The notes: generated by a model from the sequence alone, not told the origin. Counted from the stretch's first letter, positions 12,371 to 24,036 are shown. The stretch: 64,000 nucleotides of DNA from Cryptomeria japonica (GCF_030272615.1 NC_081405.1:314920541-314984540); one strand, 5' to 3'. Made by a program: numbers and translations.

Positions 12371-13592
12371 GTGCATATGGAGTTCTTATCTTATTTTGCT
12401 AATTCAATTTCAAGTTACATTAAAGATTTTCATGATGTTCCCTTTCATGCATATGATGATAATTTAGTTCTCTCTTTCATTCATACCTATGATTTACCCT
12501 CTCCCAAAATCGATCTCATTAATGAGGACATATTGGTTCAGAAAGGGAATATGGACACTTCTTTCAAATATCTCCCTCCTAAAGATGAATCTTTGGAGAA
12601 TTGTTTTTCTTCTTCTCCTAAAACTTACCTCCCTCATAAGGATTATTTGGTGCATGAGGATGATATTATGGCTACTTATCCTAGTGATACCATACCTTCT
12701 TTTCCTGATCTTCCCTCTAAAGATGAAGCATTCATTACACATGATAGTCCTTTTTCTAATGAGTGTCTTAACATAAAGATACCTTGGAATAAGAGGATGA
12801 TATTATTTCTTATCATAATTCTCTCTCTCCCAAAAATCAAGAGCCTAACAAAAATTAAATCAATTCCATTCATGTTCATAGGAAACCAAAAATTCTTCCT
12901 GATTATCATGTTGTGCCTTACACATATACTAATGAGGTAGTTCAAGAGAACATAAGTGAAGCATCATATGATTTATTAGTTCTTAAAATCATCTCTTCAA
13001 TTCACTCAAATACACCATCTCCTACCAAAGAATTTCCTAAATAAAAACTCTTAGAGGATGATTGGGGGTCCTTAGATTTCACTCCTACCTTTTCTAGAAA
13101 GTCTAAGATGCTTGAATTTCATATTACAAATTTTTCTCTTAAACAAATCTTAAAATTGATTGGGCCTCTTTAAACTTAAATCCCATTCCCCCTAAGAGTG
13201 AACTCTCTTTTGAACATACACATGGATGCAATGGAAAAATTCTTGAATGTTAGTGAAAAAGTCATGAGAAATCACACTTTCGTTTGTCAACATCTTCTTC
13301 TCCATTGTCTTGTAAATCCACACCTTCTTATTCTAATTTTGAGTTACAACAAAAAAATTTGTTGACCAATCTTCTAACTTCCAAATTAGTATCTCCTCTT
13401 TGTCCTAAACAAAGAAGGAAACATAAACAACATTCTCAAAAATTTTCTTTTTGTAAATATCATCAAACCCATGGCCATTCTACTAATGAGTGTCAAGCTT
13501 TGAAAACACAAATACAACATTACATTTATTCAAGTATGTTAAAAATAAGATCTGAAAATGAATGGAAAATTCATCATGATCATTTAAAATAA
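12371..13592 (+). pseudogene. Decayed gag-like region of the LARD-like element
   Basis: The frame 12371-12800 gives a Pro/Asp/Ser-rich polypeptide (repeated PPKDE, LPHKDYLVHEDD, LPSKDE themes), then shifts frame near 12785. At 13284-13592 another frame contains CKYHQTHGHSTNEC, a C-x2-H-x4-G-H-x4-C-like knuckle of the kind at the end of many Ty3/gypsy Gag proteins, after a basic stretch (KQRRKHKQH). No protease follows. Upstream, 10958-12360 is a noncoding AT-rich leader with many aaccctaattt-like runs. Confidence 0.5.
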
Positions 13593-14731
13593 CATTCAAG
13601 TTCTTATTATGTTGCTCCTCACTATGTGGCATAGTTAGCATACCTATTGGGGGCTCCTTGTCATTCACGGAGGTACAATTTTAGGTGCAATCATACTTAG
13701 CGAGCAACTTAATAGTCTATTTATTCTTTCCTCTATGCTTTAGGGGCAAGAATATTCCTTTTCCTCTTTCTAAGGTTTCACTATTTTCTTTATGCAGTAC
13801 ATTATTCATAAAGTTGATGTCCTTTCTTGCATGGAGCTTTCCTTCATGCGAGCACATATTTGTTCATTGAGTGGGATCTTCTCCTTGCTTGAAACGGTAC
13901 GTCTATTATGAAAAATCTCTCTTCAGAGAACTTTTGTGGATCTTTTTCTTTCTCTCTCTTTTAAAATTACCTCTTCTATTGCGTTATTCATAACTTGATG
14001 TCCTTTCTTGAATGGAGTTATCCTTCATGTGAGTGCATGTCTGTTCCTTGGTTAGGATGTATTCCTTACCTGAAATGATATGTCTCTTATGAGTAGCCTC
14101 TCTCTAGAAGTTGTGTATTCTTCTCATTTTCCTACACTTGGGGGGCAATGATCTATCTTTCTCTCTTTCTTATGTTGTGGATGGTGTGAGTTTTATTACT
14201 TGATGTCATTCCTTGTGTGGAATTGTTGCTATTCACTCAAGGGTTCTCTCTTATACAAGAGGCATAAGTCCTTGACTACAATCTATTTCACACTTAGTAA
14301 TGTAAATCTTTAATAAATTCACACATCCCCATTGGGATAAAAGTGTGTCATCCTTCATCAAGAATCCCTTTCACCTAGAAATAGGAGGAAGGATTTAATT
14401 CTTGTTCTCTTCTATGCTTCTTTCTAGAAAATGTTATATTTGTCTAAGACAACTCCTCTTGGAGGTAGATTTCTTTTGAGTAAATATATCTTCTCCTCCA
14501 AGGATCTCATTTAAATTTATAGCAAGATATCTCTTTTCAACTATCCAATTTTTCTTGTAGAGTATTCCCTCTCTTGCTTGGATCTATGACATTGTTGCAT
14601 AATGGATATTTTCTTTATGTTTAAGGTAGGTATCCTTGTTCTACTGTCCTTAAGATATCAACATCAACCTATGTTGACATCTTAAGGGGGGCAGGGGGGC
14701 ACCCACACTACTCCTTTGTACCATACTTCTC

Positions 14732-14990
14732 TCATGCATTGTATAGTGGGACATTCTTGGAACTAGAGGATATCCTCTTAGAGAAATTTGTCATCATTTT
14801 TCTCTTGTATAGCAAGTCATTCTCGGATCTAGAGCACAAACTCTTAGAGCGAGATGATGCTACTTTTTTCTTGTACAGTGGATCATTCTCAGAACCAAAG
14901 CACAAACTCTTAGAGTGAGATGATGTCACTTTTCTCTTGTGCAGGGTGATTATTCTTGGAACCAGGGCACAGACTCTTAGAGCAAGATGT
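14732..14990. repeat. Degenerate tandem repeat, ~66 bp unit, about four copies
   Basis: Inside the LARD-like interior, units share attcttggaac, agagcacaaactcttagag and gagatgatg, followed by cttttctcttgta. The ctcttag core recurs near 14776, 14841, 14908 and 14974, giving a period of 65-67 bp. The open frame at 14732-14929 on the minus strand only reflects this repeat. Confidence 0.8.
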
Positions 14991-15617
14991 CATGCCTTTC
15001 TTGACATTTGTACTATACATCTTATATAGGTTTTAGCGTACGTGGGCATACACTCATATGAGGCACTTCGAACCTCACTTGCAAACACATGCGCATGAGG
15101 TTGGGTGGAACTAACGGTGTTTTCACTCTCCTCCCTTATAGGGATCACCTAGAGAGACTCTAGGGGCTAGTTTTGCATGTCCTTTTACTCCATGGATCAC
15201 CTAATTCTAGGGGTGAGATGTCCATAGTTTCCTGTTGTTCGCCTTTCTTCTCATGGATCACCAAAGTTTGTATTCATGTCCTCTCTTTCCTTCCTCTTAT
15301 GAACCCATAGTTTTACTATTGATTGTTCATGGATGATGTTAGCTTTGGTCTTCCATGTGATTATTGGTGTTTATGTGATGGCTTTTGTCTTTGTGTTTCA
15401 ATTAATTGTTTGAGACCTTTGTATCGAAGTCTCTATGGCTAGTTGATATGTGGTCTTGTGCTTTGTTTTTGTAGTGTGTCTTTTGCGCTTTGTTTTTGTC
15501 TTTTGCATCTTGTTCCTTTTTGTTTTGTGTGCTCTTGCATATGTTTGAGTGAGTTAAGATCCTACAATTGGGGGTAGTAGTGGCGTAAGCCATACTCCTG
15601 CTAAACTGGGGGCTAAA

Positions 15618-16782
15618 TGTAGTGCCATAAAATTGCGACCCTAGCAAATTTAACCACATTTGAAGTCCTCACCTTGGCCATAGGATCTTCCTTTCCAACT
15701 AAGACTTCTCTCTGCATTTTCACCTTGAACCCCTCCTTGTTTAAGCCCTTTATATCCTTTAGACCCTATCTAAACCCCAAGATAGGGCAAGATAGGGTCA
15801 TGGCGCCCCTATCCCCCCCTCTTAGGGTGGCCCCAAGATAGGTCCCTCTGGTCCTATCTACATTTTAGGATTCCAAATCCCCTCGATGTCATCCTTTGGT
15901 GAGATGAATTAATCTTCTGAGGCATTGGTCCTCTAATTTCATAGACATGATATACACAAAATACATGATAGACAAAATTCAAGCGAAAGGTCTTCATCAA
16001 GCATTCAACTCTTCAAGCATTCATCAAGGCTTCTTCTTCATGTGTCTTCTTCATTAATCCATTGGAGCAACATTACAATATTCATTTATAAGCATGTGTG
16101 TATGTTAGGGATTTGTCATAATACATGCTATTTCATGAAAATAATTGTGATTACATTCAAGAAGCAAAGAAACCATCATCAAAAAATTGCAGATCTACAA
16201 GGTATAGATTTTCATTATTTACATTTAAGCATTTGCAATTACTTTTTTCCAAGGTTGATTCCTCAACTGGGGTTTGACTGAGGCAAACCTCTATCCACAA
16301 CCCTTTTTCCCTTTCATTTTGTGTGTAGGTTGTAGGTGCATAGCTATAATTGCGGGTTTGGGCTTCATTTGTAAAGATGGAAAAACCCTTTTCATTTCGT
16401 GGATTTTTTGGAGGACTTTGTGCACTTTCAATACGGTTCTAACGAATTCTCTCCAAATTTGCAAGGTAGATATGTAGCAATCTGAATATCTCATATTCAA
16501 AGTTATAGTGCACTCTCGAATCAATAGCTCCTCATTTCACCTAATTTATCTCTCTTCTCTACATAGTCAACAAGTCAACTATTCTACTTACAAAACAGGG
16601 CAAATTACATTCCAACATTTGCAATCCACTTAGAATTCACATCCTTGTTTCCCTTGGATTTGAATCTAGTAGATTCAACCCCTCTTTTGAATGTAAAGTA
16701 TCTCCTAAGTGAAAATCATCGCAGTGATTTCCATTCTCTCTTCTAGGTGGGGAATCACTAGGGTTCAATTTTCTACTTTATA
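15618..16782 (+). repeat. 3' LTR of the LARD-like element
   Basis: This 1165-bp copy starts TGTAGTGCCATAAAATTGCG and ends CTACTTTATA. It is preceded by the purine-rich tract and followed by gttac, the right half of the target-site duplication. The differences from the 5' LTR suggest an old insertion; I did not compute a divergence. Confidence 0.9.
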
Positions 16783-16787
16783 GTTAC

Positions 16788-17500
16788 ACTTCATGTTCTT
16801 GAGCCAAACATTCACAGAACGTGGCCCTGTTATTTAAACAATGGGGCTCCATTATTTAAAAAATAGGGCCTTGTTATTTACAAAATGCGTCCCCATTTTT
16901 AAAGTATATTTATTTCAAATAATAGGGCCCCGTTATTTAAAAAATGGGGCACCGTTTTGTAAAAACTTATTTGTTTTATAAATTCCCACAAAATTAGTTT
17001 TGCACTTTTAATACTGAGCAACCATTAAATTTTAATAATAGGAACTTTTTCTAGAATGGGTCCTCATTATTTAAAATTTGAAAACTATTTCTACCTTTTG
17101 CATCGAGTTTTGCATCGGGATAGGCATGGAAATCCCAATCTTTAGCCTTGGACCTACAAGTGCAAGGTTGGGTCAATGACATAACAAAATATATACTTCT
17201 AACATATGTCTAAAGCCCTTTTTAATTTATTTTTTCATTAAATTAAAAACCATTATAGATTACATTATGTAGATTTCAAATATTTAAGTTTTTTAAATGA
17301 TTGTCTTATTTTTTCTATTTTTCAATTAACTTCTAATGAAGTTGGTCCAAAAACTTGAAGTATCAGGTTTTACTTATTTATTTAATAACTTTTTTTACAC
17401 ATTTTTTGATGAACAAATTATATGCCATCAATATAAACAAAATTCTTTTTAGAATGAAATAAACTAAAAAAAAATGATAAGTTTACATCTAATTATAATC
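16788..17500. other. Noncoding spacer with short GGGCC/GGGGC repeat cluster
   Basis: 16818-16975 holds five or six imperfect copies of a unit combining ggg(g/c)c with gttatttaaaaaatgggg, in both orientations. The rest is AT-rich with no recognised gene. Confidence 0.5.
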
Positions 17501-17890
17501 ATTGTAAATGAGGGGTTTTTAAAATAGCAATTAGGGCCAACAAAAAAATTACAAAAAATATCCTCATCAATCTTCAGTGTGTTACAAATTGTTTCCTAAG
17601 ATGGTTCAGAAATAATTATTTAGGTCAAAATATGGTGGTCGTACACGTGGATGGTATTGTCTTGAAACATACATTTTTAAACAGTGATTTTTATAAATCC
17701 CTTTTGAAATTCAATTTCTATTATATGACTATTAAAAAAAATGACATATTAAGAAACTAGACTCCAAGTGCTACATTTCATTTTTAAAACATTTTTCGAG
17801 ATTCAATCTCTAAGTACTTCAAATTTTTAAGTCAAATGTCAACAATTATAAAATTGGGGAGAACACTTCCACTTTTGGCCAAAAAGTGGA

Positions 17891-19030
17891 CTAATTTATT
17901 TTCACACACCCTTTATTTAAATTCATTTGTTTAAAAAATTGTAGTAAATAACCAATAGCATCCTTAAGCAGCACATAAAGAAAAGGTGATAAAGACCAAC
18001 CTTCTTCGATAGGCCATTGCAATGGGAAATAATTAGTGAGAGAATTATTGATCACAAGATAAGCTTTTGCATCTTCAAATAACATTTGAGCATGTTTATA
18101 GAGTTTTGGATAAAACCACAGTGATTGGACCTCTTTGATAATAAATATCCTACTCATTCTCTCATAGACCTTATCAAAATCAAGTTTCAAAAGAAAAGCA
18201 TCTTACCTTGATTGTTGTGCTCACTCACTAGTTTCTAAAGAAAGGATTAAATTGTGAAGAATAAAACCTCCACATTGGAACCTAGTTTGTTTAGATCAAA
18301 CTATCCATTTTACCACTGGGTTTGTTCATGATGATAAGGCTTTAGTAATAATTTAATATAAAATATTGAGTAAGGTGACATAGGGGTTTCACTAGCTAGG
18401 CAATATTATATCACATGCATTCATATTGGGGGATTTAATATCTAAAAAATGAGATTACAATATATTGCCTATCAATGAAAATAGTGGAGTTTTTAATTTG
18501 GATAATGAAAAAAAGAAATATTTAGTGAAAATAGAGGGACTTTTAATTTAGCCTGTGTATTGGGAGGGGTGACAAAAAAGGAGTTTAGGGCAATATTTTT
18601 GGAAAGTAGGGGTATTGTTTAGTATGCCATGAACACACACACTATAACTCAGGTTGACTAGGTGAAGCCCCCATGTAAGGTGATAGGGTGGCATCTAGAT
18701 AGTGAATACTCATTCTTACCTTTTGGAAGAAGCTTAATTAAGTATTTATTAATATTAGGGTGTAATGAGCCTTGTATCAAAACTTCCAAGTAAACAAAAT
18801 AAAATTATTTCTTAATATGCCTCCACATTGTTTGTTAAAATTCAATAGATAACCCATCAATTCTAGTACTTTTATTAGGGTCCATTGAAAAAATAACTTG
18901 TTCCAAATCCTCTATGCAAACATCTCGATCAAGATATTTACTATACTCAAGATCAACCCTTCTTGGAATTATGTCTTTGATAATGTCTTCAAAAGTTAAT
19001 TGGTCATCAAGCCAATAGGGATTCACCTTG
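17891..19030 (-). pseudogene. LINE C reverse transcriptase fragments
   Basis: 18835-19026 encodes MDPNKSTRIDGLSIEF, the early L1 RT motif. About 18700-18800 encodes LIKLLPKGKNEYSLSRCHPITL. Around 18160-18300 comes NVEGFILHNLI then KLDFDKVYERM, and 17891-18130 gives NNSLTNYFPLQWPIEEGWSLSPFLYVL, the G-x-PLSP motif with changes. The FADD catalytic block that should follow is absent. Several stops and frame changes make it non-functional. Confidence 0.75.
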
Positions 19031-19398
19031 AAAATATTTTCATAGAATTATAAAATAGAGTTTTAATATCTTGTTGATTAGTAAAGAGTTCTGCTTTCTC
19101 ATCCTTTATAGTACCAACATAATCCTTTTTATGATTGTAAATTAAGTAATTAAAAATTAATTTAGTGTCTTTATTACCTTCATTGACCTAATGTAATTTG
19201 GCCTTGATTTTGGCCACTTTCCTTCTATACATATCAAGTTTATGCAATTGAGTTTCAATAGCACCTATAGAAGTTTGGAGAGTAAGGTTACTAATGTCTA
19301 AATTAAAGTAGGTTTCTTTTGGATTTCAACTTTCCTTTGAGATATCTATCTTTACCAAAGGATAGTATAAATATAGTATATTCTGAAATAGCATCTTG

Positions 19399-19888
19399 TC
19401 ACCAAACCCTATAAGATTCTACCATTTTAGGTTTGGTAACAGAATTCCAAACACCAACCAATGCAATAATACAAGAAGGAATTTTGATGTTTGAAGTGTT
19501 AAGTTTGAAAGGCATTAGATAAATATCCTTACCTTCTGCCACTAGAATACATATGATGGGGAAGTGTTTAGACAATAAGTAAAGTAGTCCACTTTGACCC
19601 AACACCCTGTGGAAACTTGAGATAATTACATATTTGTAGAGATGTAAAACTTATCTAGTCTAGTAAGTTTTGTATCAACTCCCATCTACAATTAGACAAA
19701 GTAAACCAATTATTTTTCTAGCTAGACAATATTTTATATAAATGGTCCACAACCCTAAGAGAGTTCTAACAAAACATTCATTTATCAAATTCTTCATTGC
19801 TCAACCTAACACCATTATGCTAACTATGATTAGTATAATATGTCATCAAATTAAAATCACCTCCAATAACCTAATCAACTTGAGCCAT
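19399..19888 (-). pseudogene. LINE C endonuclease, C-terminal part
   Basis: The minus strand encodes NMAQVD-stop-VIGGDFNLM near 19880-19840, the GDFN motif of APE-type LINE endonucleases. A stretch around 19640-19720 reads like the W-N-x-x-RLD-KFYIST region (here TRLDKFYISTN). The TAG before VIGG replaces the expected Trp (TGG). The following frame at 19399-19605 continues towards the post-endonuclease linker (KPKMVESYRVW). Confidence 0.65.
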
Positions 19889-21841
19889 ATTAAAATTTTC
19901 AGTTGACATAGAATGCATAAGTAAGTTGAATTTGTTATTCAAATATTTCATTCTAATGAGATTTTTTAGCATTCCCACCAAAATTGAGAAGGGGTCGATA
20001 TTTTATAGCCCATGAATGACATAACATATGATTATTGATAAAAAATTACAAACAACAAGTTTTGTTCTAGATGATGGCTGTCAAAGGTGTTTCTTGCCTG
20101 CTAGGGATTTTTGAATCCCCTATGTCTACTCTGTCTACCGCTGCTATGAAAGGGGGATCTTCTTCTGCCTATAGTGGTCTTGTCTCTGCTTTGGGGGATC
20201 TCAACTGTACTAAGGTGGGTGGTTCGAGGGCTAAGGTGTGTCTTCAGGTCTCTGTAGGATCTACCCCATTGGATTCTCCTTTTGCTTTGGGTGCTCGTCC
20301 ACCACCTTTAGTATGGGCTCTTCCCTCTTTGGGTGTGGGTGTTGTGTCTGCTCCATGCCCTAGGGGTAACTGCTCCAATTTTCGGGTTAAGATGAGGGTT
20401 GCTCCTATGGCAGAGCCTTTTCCTATCTGCAAGTCAATTACCATTTCTCTGGAGGAGGATACTGAGGCTAAGATTGATCATGCTACCTCTATTTTTTCTG
20501 CTCATGGTATTATTTGTAGATTTATAGGTTTTTGGCCTAGCCTTATAGAGCTTCATGTGTGGATATCCAAGCACAGGGAGGCCATCTTGACTAGTATAGT
20601 TTATATCTTCCCTTTGGCTAAATGGTTTTGCATAGCAAAATTTGAGAATGTTGAGGACAAAAACTGTATTTTGTGTGATGATTTCTTCAACTGGGATGAT
20701 CATTTTGTGTTAATGGTTAAGCCTTGGTACAAAGATTTCAATCCCTCTCTTGAAACTTTCAACAAGATGCCTATTCGGGTTAGGCTCCCTAACCTCCCAC
20801 TTCATCTTTTGGTGGATTCTCTTTTGGAGGAAGTGGGTGAGGCTCTTGGGGAATTTTGATGTTCGATGCTGATTCTTTTAATATTCACCATTCCACCTAT
20901 GCTTGCATTTTGGTGGACATTGATGTGTCTAATGGTTTTCTTGTAGAGATTAAGCTTATGTCTTCTAAGGGCCATTGGATTCAATCTTTGGACTATGAAG
21001 GGATTCTCTTCAGGGGCATAAAGGTCTTTAAAATAGGTCATCTTGCTAATAAATGTGATCTTGGTGTTACTAAGAAACATTATGCGTCTTGGTGGAACAG
21101 TGCTTCAGCTGAGCATTATTATGTAGTGAAGAATTATTCATAGGGAAGTTTCTCCCAGGTGGTTTCTCAGGATAGCTTAACTTCTACTATGGCTCCTCTG
21201 GTGGAAGGGGAGGATTCCTCTAGGGAGAGTGGCTCTAATTCTTCATGGCCTATGGTGGCTGTTGGGGCTTGTGGGTCACAGGCTAGTGTTTCTTTTGATG
21301 TGGTTATCCTTCTGGTTACTAATAAGGTGGAAGATGATGTTGCTAGCTCTTTGGATTTTAATGGTCCTTTGGGATTTTCTAGCTCTTTCTTGAGTCCTTT
21401 GCACCCGACTTCTTGGTTGGATTCCACTGCGAAGGTGGAAGAAGAGTGGATATCAATGAAAAGGAAAAAATCTAAATTTGTGAATACTTTTAATATGACC
21501 CTTCGCTCCCAAAAAGGGAAGAAGTAGTGTGTTGTTTGTCCTCTTCTAGTTGAGTGAGCTAGCTAAACCCCTCTGTTGTGTGCATTCCTTGCTATATGCT
21601 ATCATTTTTCTTAGGCTTGCCTTGGTTTCTTTTTTGTGGTTTGGGCGAGCTATCTTTTCCTCTGGTACAGGGTGCCTGTAAATCCCTGGGGATAGTTTCT
21701 TTCTATCCTATTTTCTTGTGTTTGTTTCATTTGTTGGTGTTTAGTGTTTATCTTTCTATGCAGCCTTATCTATTGGGTTCAAGTCCCTGTTTCTCTTTTG
21801 TAAGGGGTTTTGGGTCCCCTCAAAGCCTTTTTTTCCCTAGA
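19889..21841 (+). mobile_element. Nested LINE derivative carrying ORF1 but no ORF2
   Basis: A plus-strand unit of about 1.95 kb interrupts the minus-strand LINE endonuclease. The flanks share acttgag(c/g)catatt (left near 19877-19889, right near 21846-21858). This falls exactly where the host endonuclease reading would duplicate NM(P/A)QV, so it behaves as a target-site duplication. Inside are a short leader, ORF1 (20071-21527) and about 310 bp of noncoding tail with gggttcaagtccctg and ttttgggtcccctc, which resembles plant LINE 3' UTRs. No endonuclease or RT follows ORF1, and no long A tail is visible. Confidence 0.6.
20071..21527 (+). pseudogene. LINE ORF1 (DUF4283-type RNA-binding protein), one frameshift and one stop
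   Basis: ORF1 of plant L1 elements binds element RNA and forms the ribonucleoprotein. The first part (20071-20859, 262 codons) has a Ser/Ala/Gly-rich N-terminus. A DUF4283-like domain follows: IICRFIGFWPSLIELHVWI, NWDDHFVLMVKPWYKDFNP and MPIRVRLPNLPLHLL. At about 20857 the frame shifts. The continuation (20856-21143) gives a zinc-knuckle remnant (FKIGHLANKC), then an in-frame TAG at 21141, and the same frame runs on to 21527 with a Ser-rich, basic tail (MKRKKSKF, RSQKGKK). Length near 485 residues fits the family. The first Cys of the knuckle seems lost. Confidence 0.75.
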
Positions 21842-22250
21842 CAAAAACTTGAGGCATATTTGTGTTCATCTATTCCCATAGTTGGCATCTCTCTTTAGCA
21901 ATGTTAGGAGCATATACCAAACAAAAAACAATTGGTTTTCCATTGATAAAAGAGAGGAACCAAACACAATTATGTGATGAGTCCTTTCCTATATCAATGA
22001 AAAACTTGCTTTCAATAAGGAGATAAACTAGGAACAACCACACCACTTTCTTCTCTATGTGATGTATGGAAGATAAAAACATCTCTCCATAAATTGGATA
22101 GAATAAAATGAGTTGAGAAACATTCAATTTAAATTCTTGCAAAAATATGATATTTGGTTTCCATTTGATGATAACTTCTTTGACCTCATCTTTGTGATGA
22201 GTGAGAGAGATCCCTCTCACATTCTAAGAGATATTTTTGTGCTTTATTAT
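21842..22250 (-). pseudogene. LINE C endonuclease, N-terminal part
   Basis: The minus strand from about 22240 encodes NVRGISLTHHKDEVKEVI, then KPNIIFLQEFKLN (the catalytic Q-E block of APE-type endonucleases) and IVFCLVYAPNIAKERCQLWE. A TAG stands where Trp is expected both just before NVRG and after LWE. The reading is then cut by the nested insertion and resumes at 19888. Confidence 0.8.
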
Positions 22251-22705
22251 TAGAAAAGTTTGGAAGGTTCTTTTCTTGTGGTAGAACATCAAAATGATAA
22301 GCAATTGCAATAGATCCATCAAAACAACTATACTCCTTTGTTGTATTAAGAAACCTTGAACTCTATCTTATAGTGGAAGGTGAGACTTCATGAATTAGAG
22401 GTGGAAAGGGAGATTTGTTTCTCATATGAGCAGAAAGAAAAACAATAAATATGTAATGCCCATAGTTTTACTAAAGAAAATGCAGGCTAACTTTTGTTTT
22501 TTATATTCAATAACATAAAATCTTGGGTATAAGTTGATAATAGGACATTTATAAAATACAAGCATCTCTACTAAGCTGGTCTGATTTGATGTCCCAAATG
22601 TGATACTAATTGATGTGACAAAAGTTATTTCTAATGAGGTCTACAATTATAACATAAAAAATCTAAGGCCAAACAAAATAATAACTATACTACTATAGTT
22701 CTTCT

Positions 22706-24036
22706 AAGAAATAATATTTTTGCTAAACAATAATTTTATTTTATTTTTAATCGGTAAGAGGCCGAGGCAAGGAATTTTATTACTTATTTTGAATTTTACA
22801 TTACTCCACTCATGTAGGCACCGGTAGGTAAGAGTGGAGGTGAGAAAACCTCCAGCCTTGCCCGGGACCATAGTCCAGCTAGTCCTGACTTAATATACAA
22901 AAATTCTAGATTTTAATAAAACAACACCCCAAGCCAGGGTGATTAGGAGTAGGTGTTTCAATTTTACCCCTCCCTTACAAGCCCTAATTTACAAATTTTA
23001 GAAATCATTTGTCCTTTAACTTCCACCTGCATGGCTCTGAAGATGTTCTTTGATTGTATATAATATCCTTTAATTGCTTGGGGTATACCTATTTGGCCTG
23101 CATGCTTAGTTACTCAAACACTAGGCAGATTTGTTAGTATCGATCAATCCTTTATCATAAATGAAATTTTAACTATCCATCTAGAGAGATACCTTAGTAA
23201 ACTATCCTGTGAAACCTATTCTCACAGAACATAAGTAAGAGATATAAAACTTAAAACTGAGTTGGGTTTCTAGATTTGTTTATCTTAGTGATTAACCCAA
23301 GACCCAATCAAATAAGGGATCTCCAAATTACCAACTCTTGTTAATGCTCTTGGATGCGCTCCTTGAGAAGGATGAGATCCAGGCTACAATAACAAAAGTA
23401 GGTAAATGGGATTCAATCAGTCCCTCCATCCTTTCCCCATCATTTACAATAGAGAGGATGACAGAGTATGATTATACCATGCTGGATATAAATTTTTGTC
23501 CAAACCCCAAGTTTTTCCTGTTAGCCACCTTTAAACCATTGTCTTAAGATATGACAAGCAGATAGGAAGATATATAAAATCAGCAAGTGGCACTATAATT
23601 TCTCTCATTGATTCGCATTCTAAAATATATATCATCAGTGTGAATAAATACCACTAAATGCATACGTTAAAGTGCTTTGCCAATATCTAAAGTAAATAAA
23701 CGAATTACTGGGTATACAGAACATAAAGCTACAATATGACTACATAAACATTTGTCTTAAAGATTCGATACACATTACTATTTTACCCCAATCATTGTTA
23801 ACTATAGATAAAGTCCTATTTTACTAGATTTAGTAAACTACTTTGAATCACTAGTGTAATCAAACATTTAGTGGCAAGAATATCTCCTACAAAATTGACC
23901 CTGATCTGCTATCAAGAGTGATACCCTATTAAGACTAAAGGTAAGAATATAAGATTGCGAGGAGGGAGAGGAGTGAAGTATGCATCAGAGACTGAATATT
24001 TAGAAGAAGGAAAGAAATAATATTTTTGCTAAACAA
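22706..24036 (-). mobile_element. LINE-type retroinsertion with perfect 25-bp target-site duplication
   Basis: Identical 25-bp sequences (22706-22730 and 24012-24036, core aataatatttttgctaaaca) bracket 1281 bp. On the minus strand the insert ends in ctcggcctcttaccgatt followed by aaaaataaaataaaatta, a plant L1-like 3' end with an A-rich tail, so it was copied by target-primed reverse transcription. The only GC-richer part is the last 150 bp (cccgggcaaggctggagg). I find no RT or RNase H motifs, so it is a 5'-truncated LINE 3' region, a non-autonomous partner or a processed transcript. Confidence 0.8.

Larger units (their letters stand above)
9789..16787 (+). mobile_element. Non-autonomous (LARD-like) LTR retrotransposon with TSD
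   Basis: Two long direct repeats (9794-10936 and 15618-16782) bound a 4.68-kb interior. Both start TGTAGTG; the left ends TTTACA and the right TTTATA. The flanks are gttat (9789-9793) and gttac (16783-16787), a 5-bp target-site duplication with one transition. A primer-binding site starts TGG at 10940 and a purine-rich tract (actgggggctaaa) abuts the 3' LTR. No protease, RT or integrase is visible, only a decayed gag-like reading region, so it would have depended on another element. Orientation follows from the PBS and PPT positions. Confidence 0.9.
17500..22450 (-). mobile_element. Degraded L1-type LINE C (minus strand), split by a nested insertion
   Basis: Read on the minus strand, an endonuclease start lies near 22240 and is cut at about 21842. 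The endonuclease resumes at 19888 (GGDFN near 19850), and RT motifs follow at 19030-17891. Between 21841 and 19889 sits a plus-strand insert. The distal RT, zf-RVT and RNase H were not found, so there is probably a large 3' deletion. A 3'-UTR-like motif (ttacaaaaaatatcctc) near 17550 resembles one at the end of LINE D. ORF1 of this copy is not clear. Confidence 0.7.

Noticed and set aside
20071-20859. Possible host gene of 262 codons
   Set aside because: The DUF4283-like blocks and zinc-knuckle remnant mark it as LINE ORF1, and it is frameshifted.
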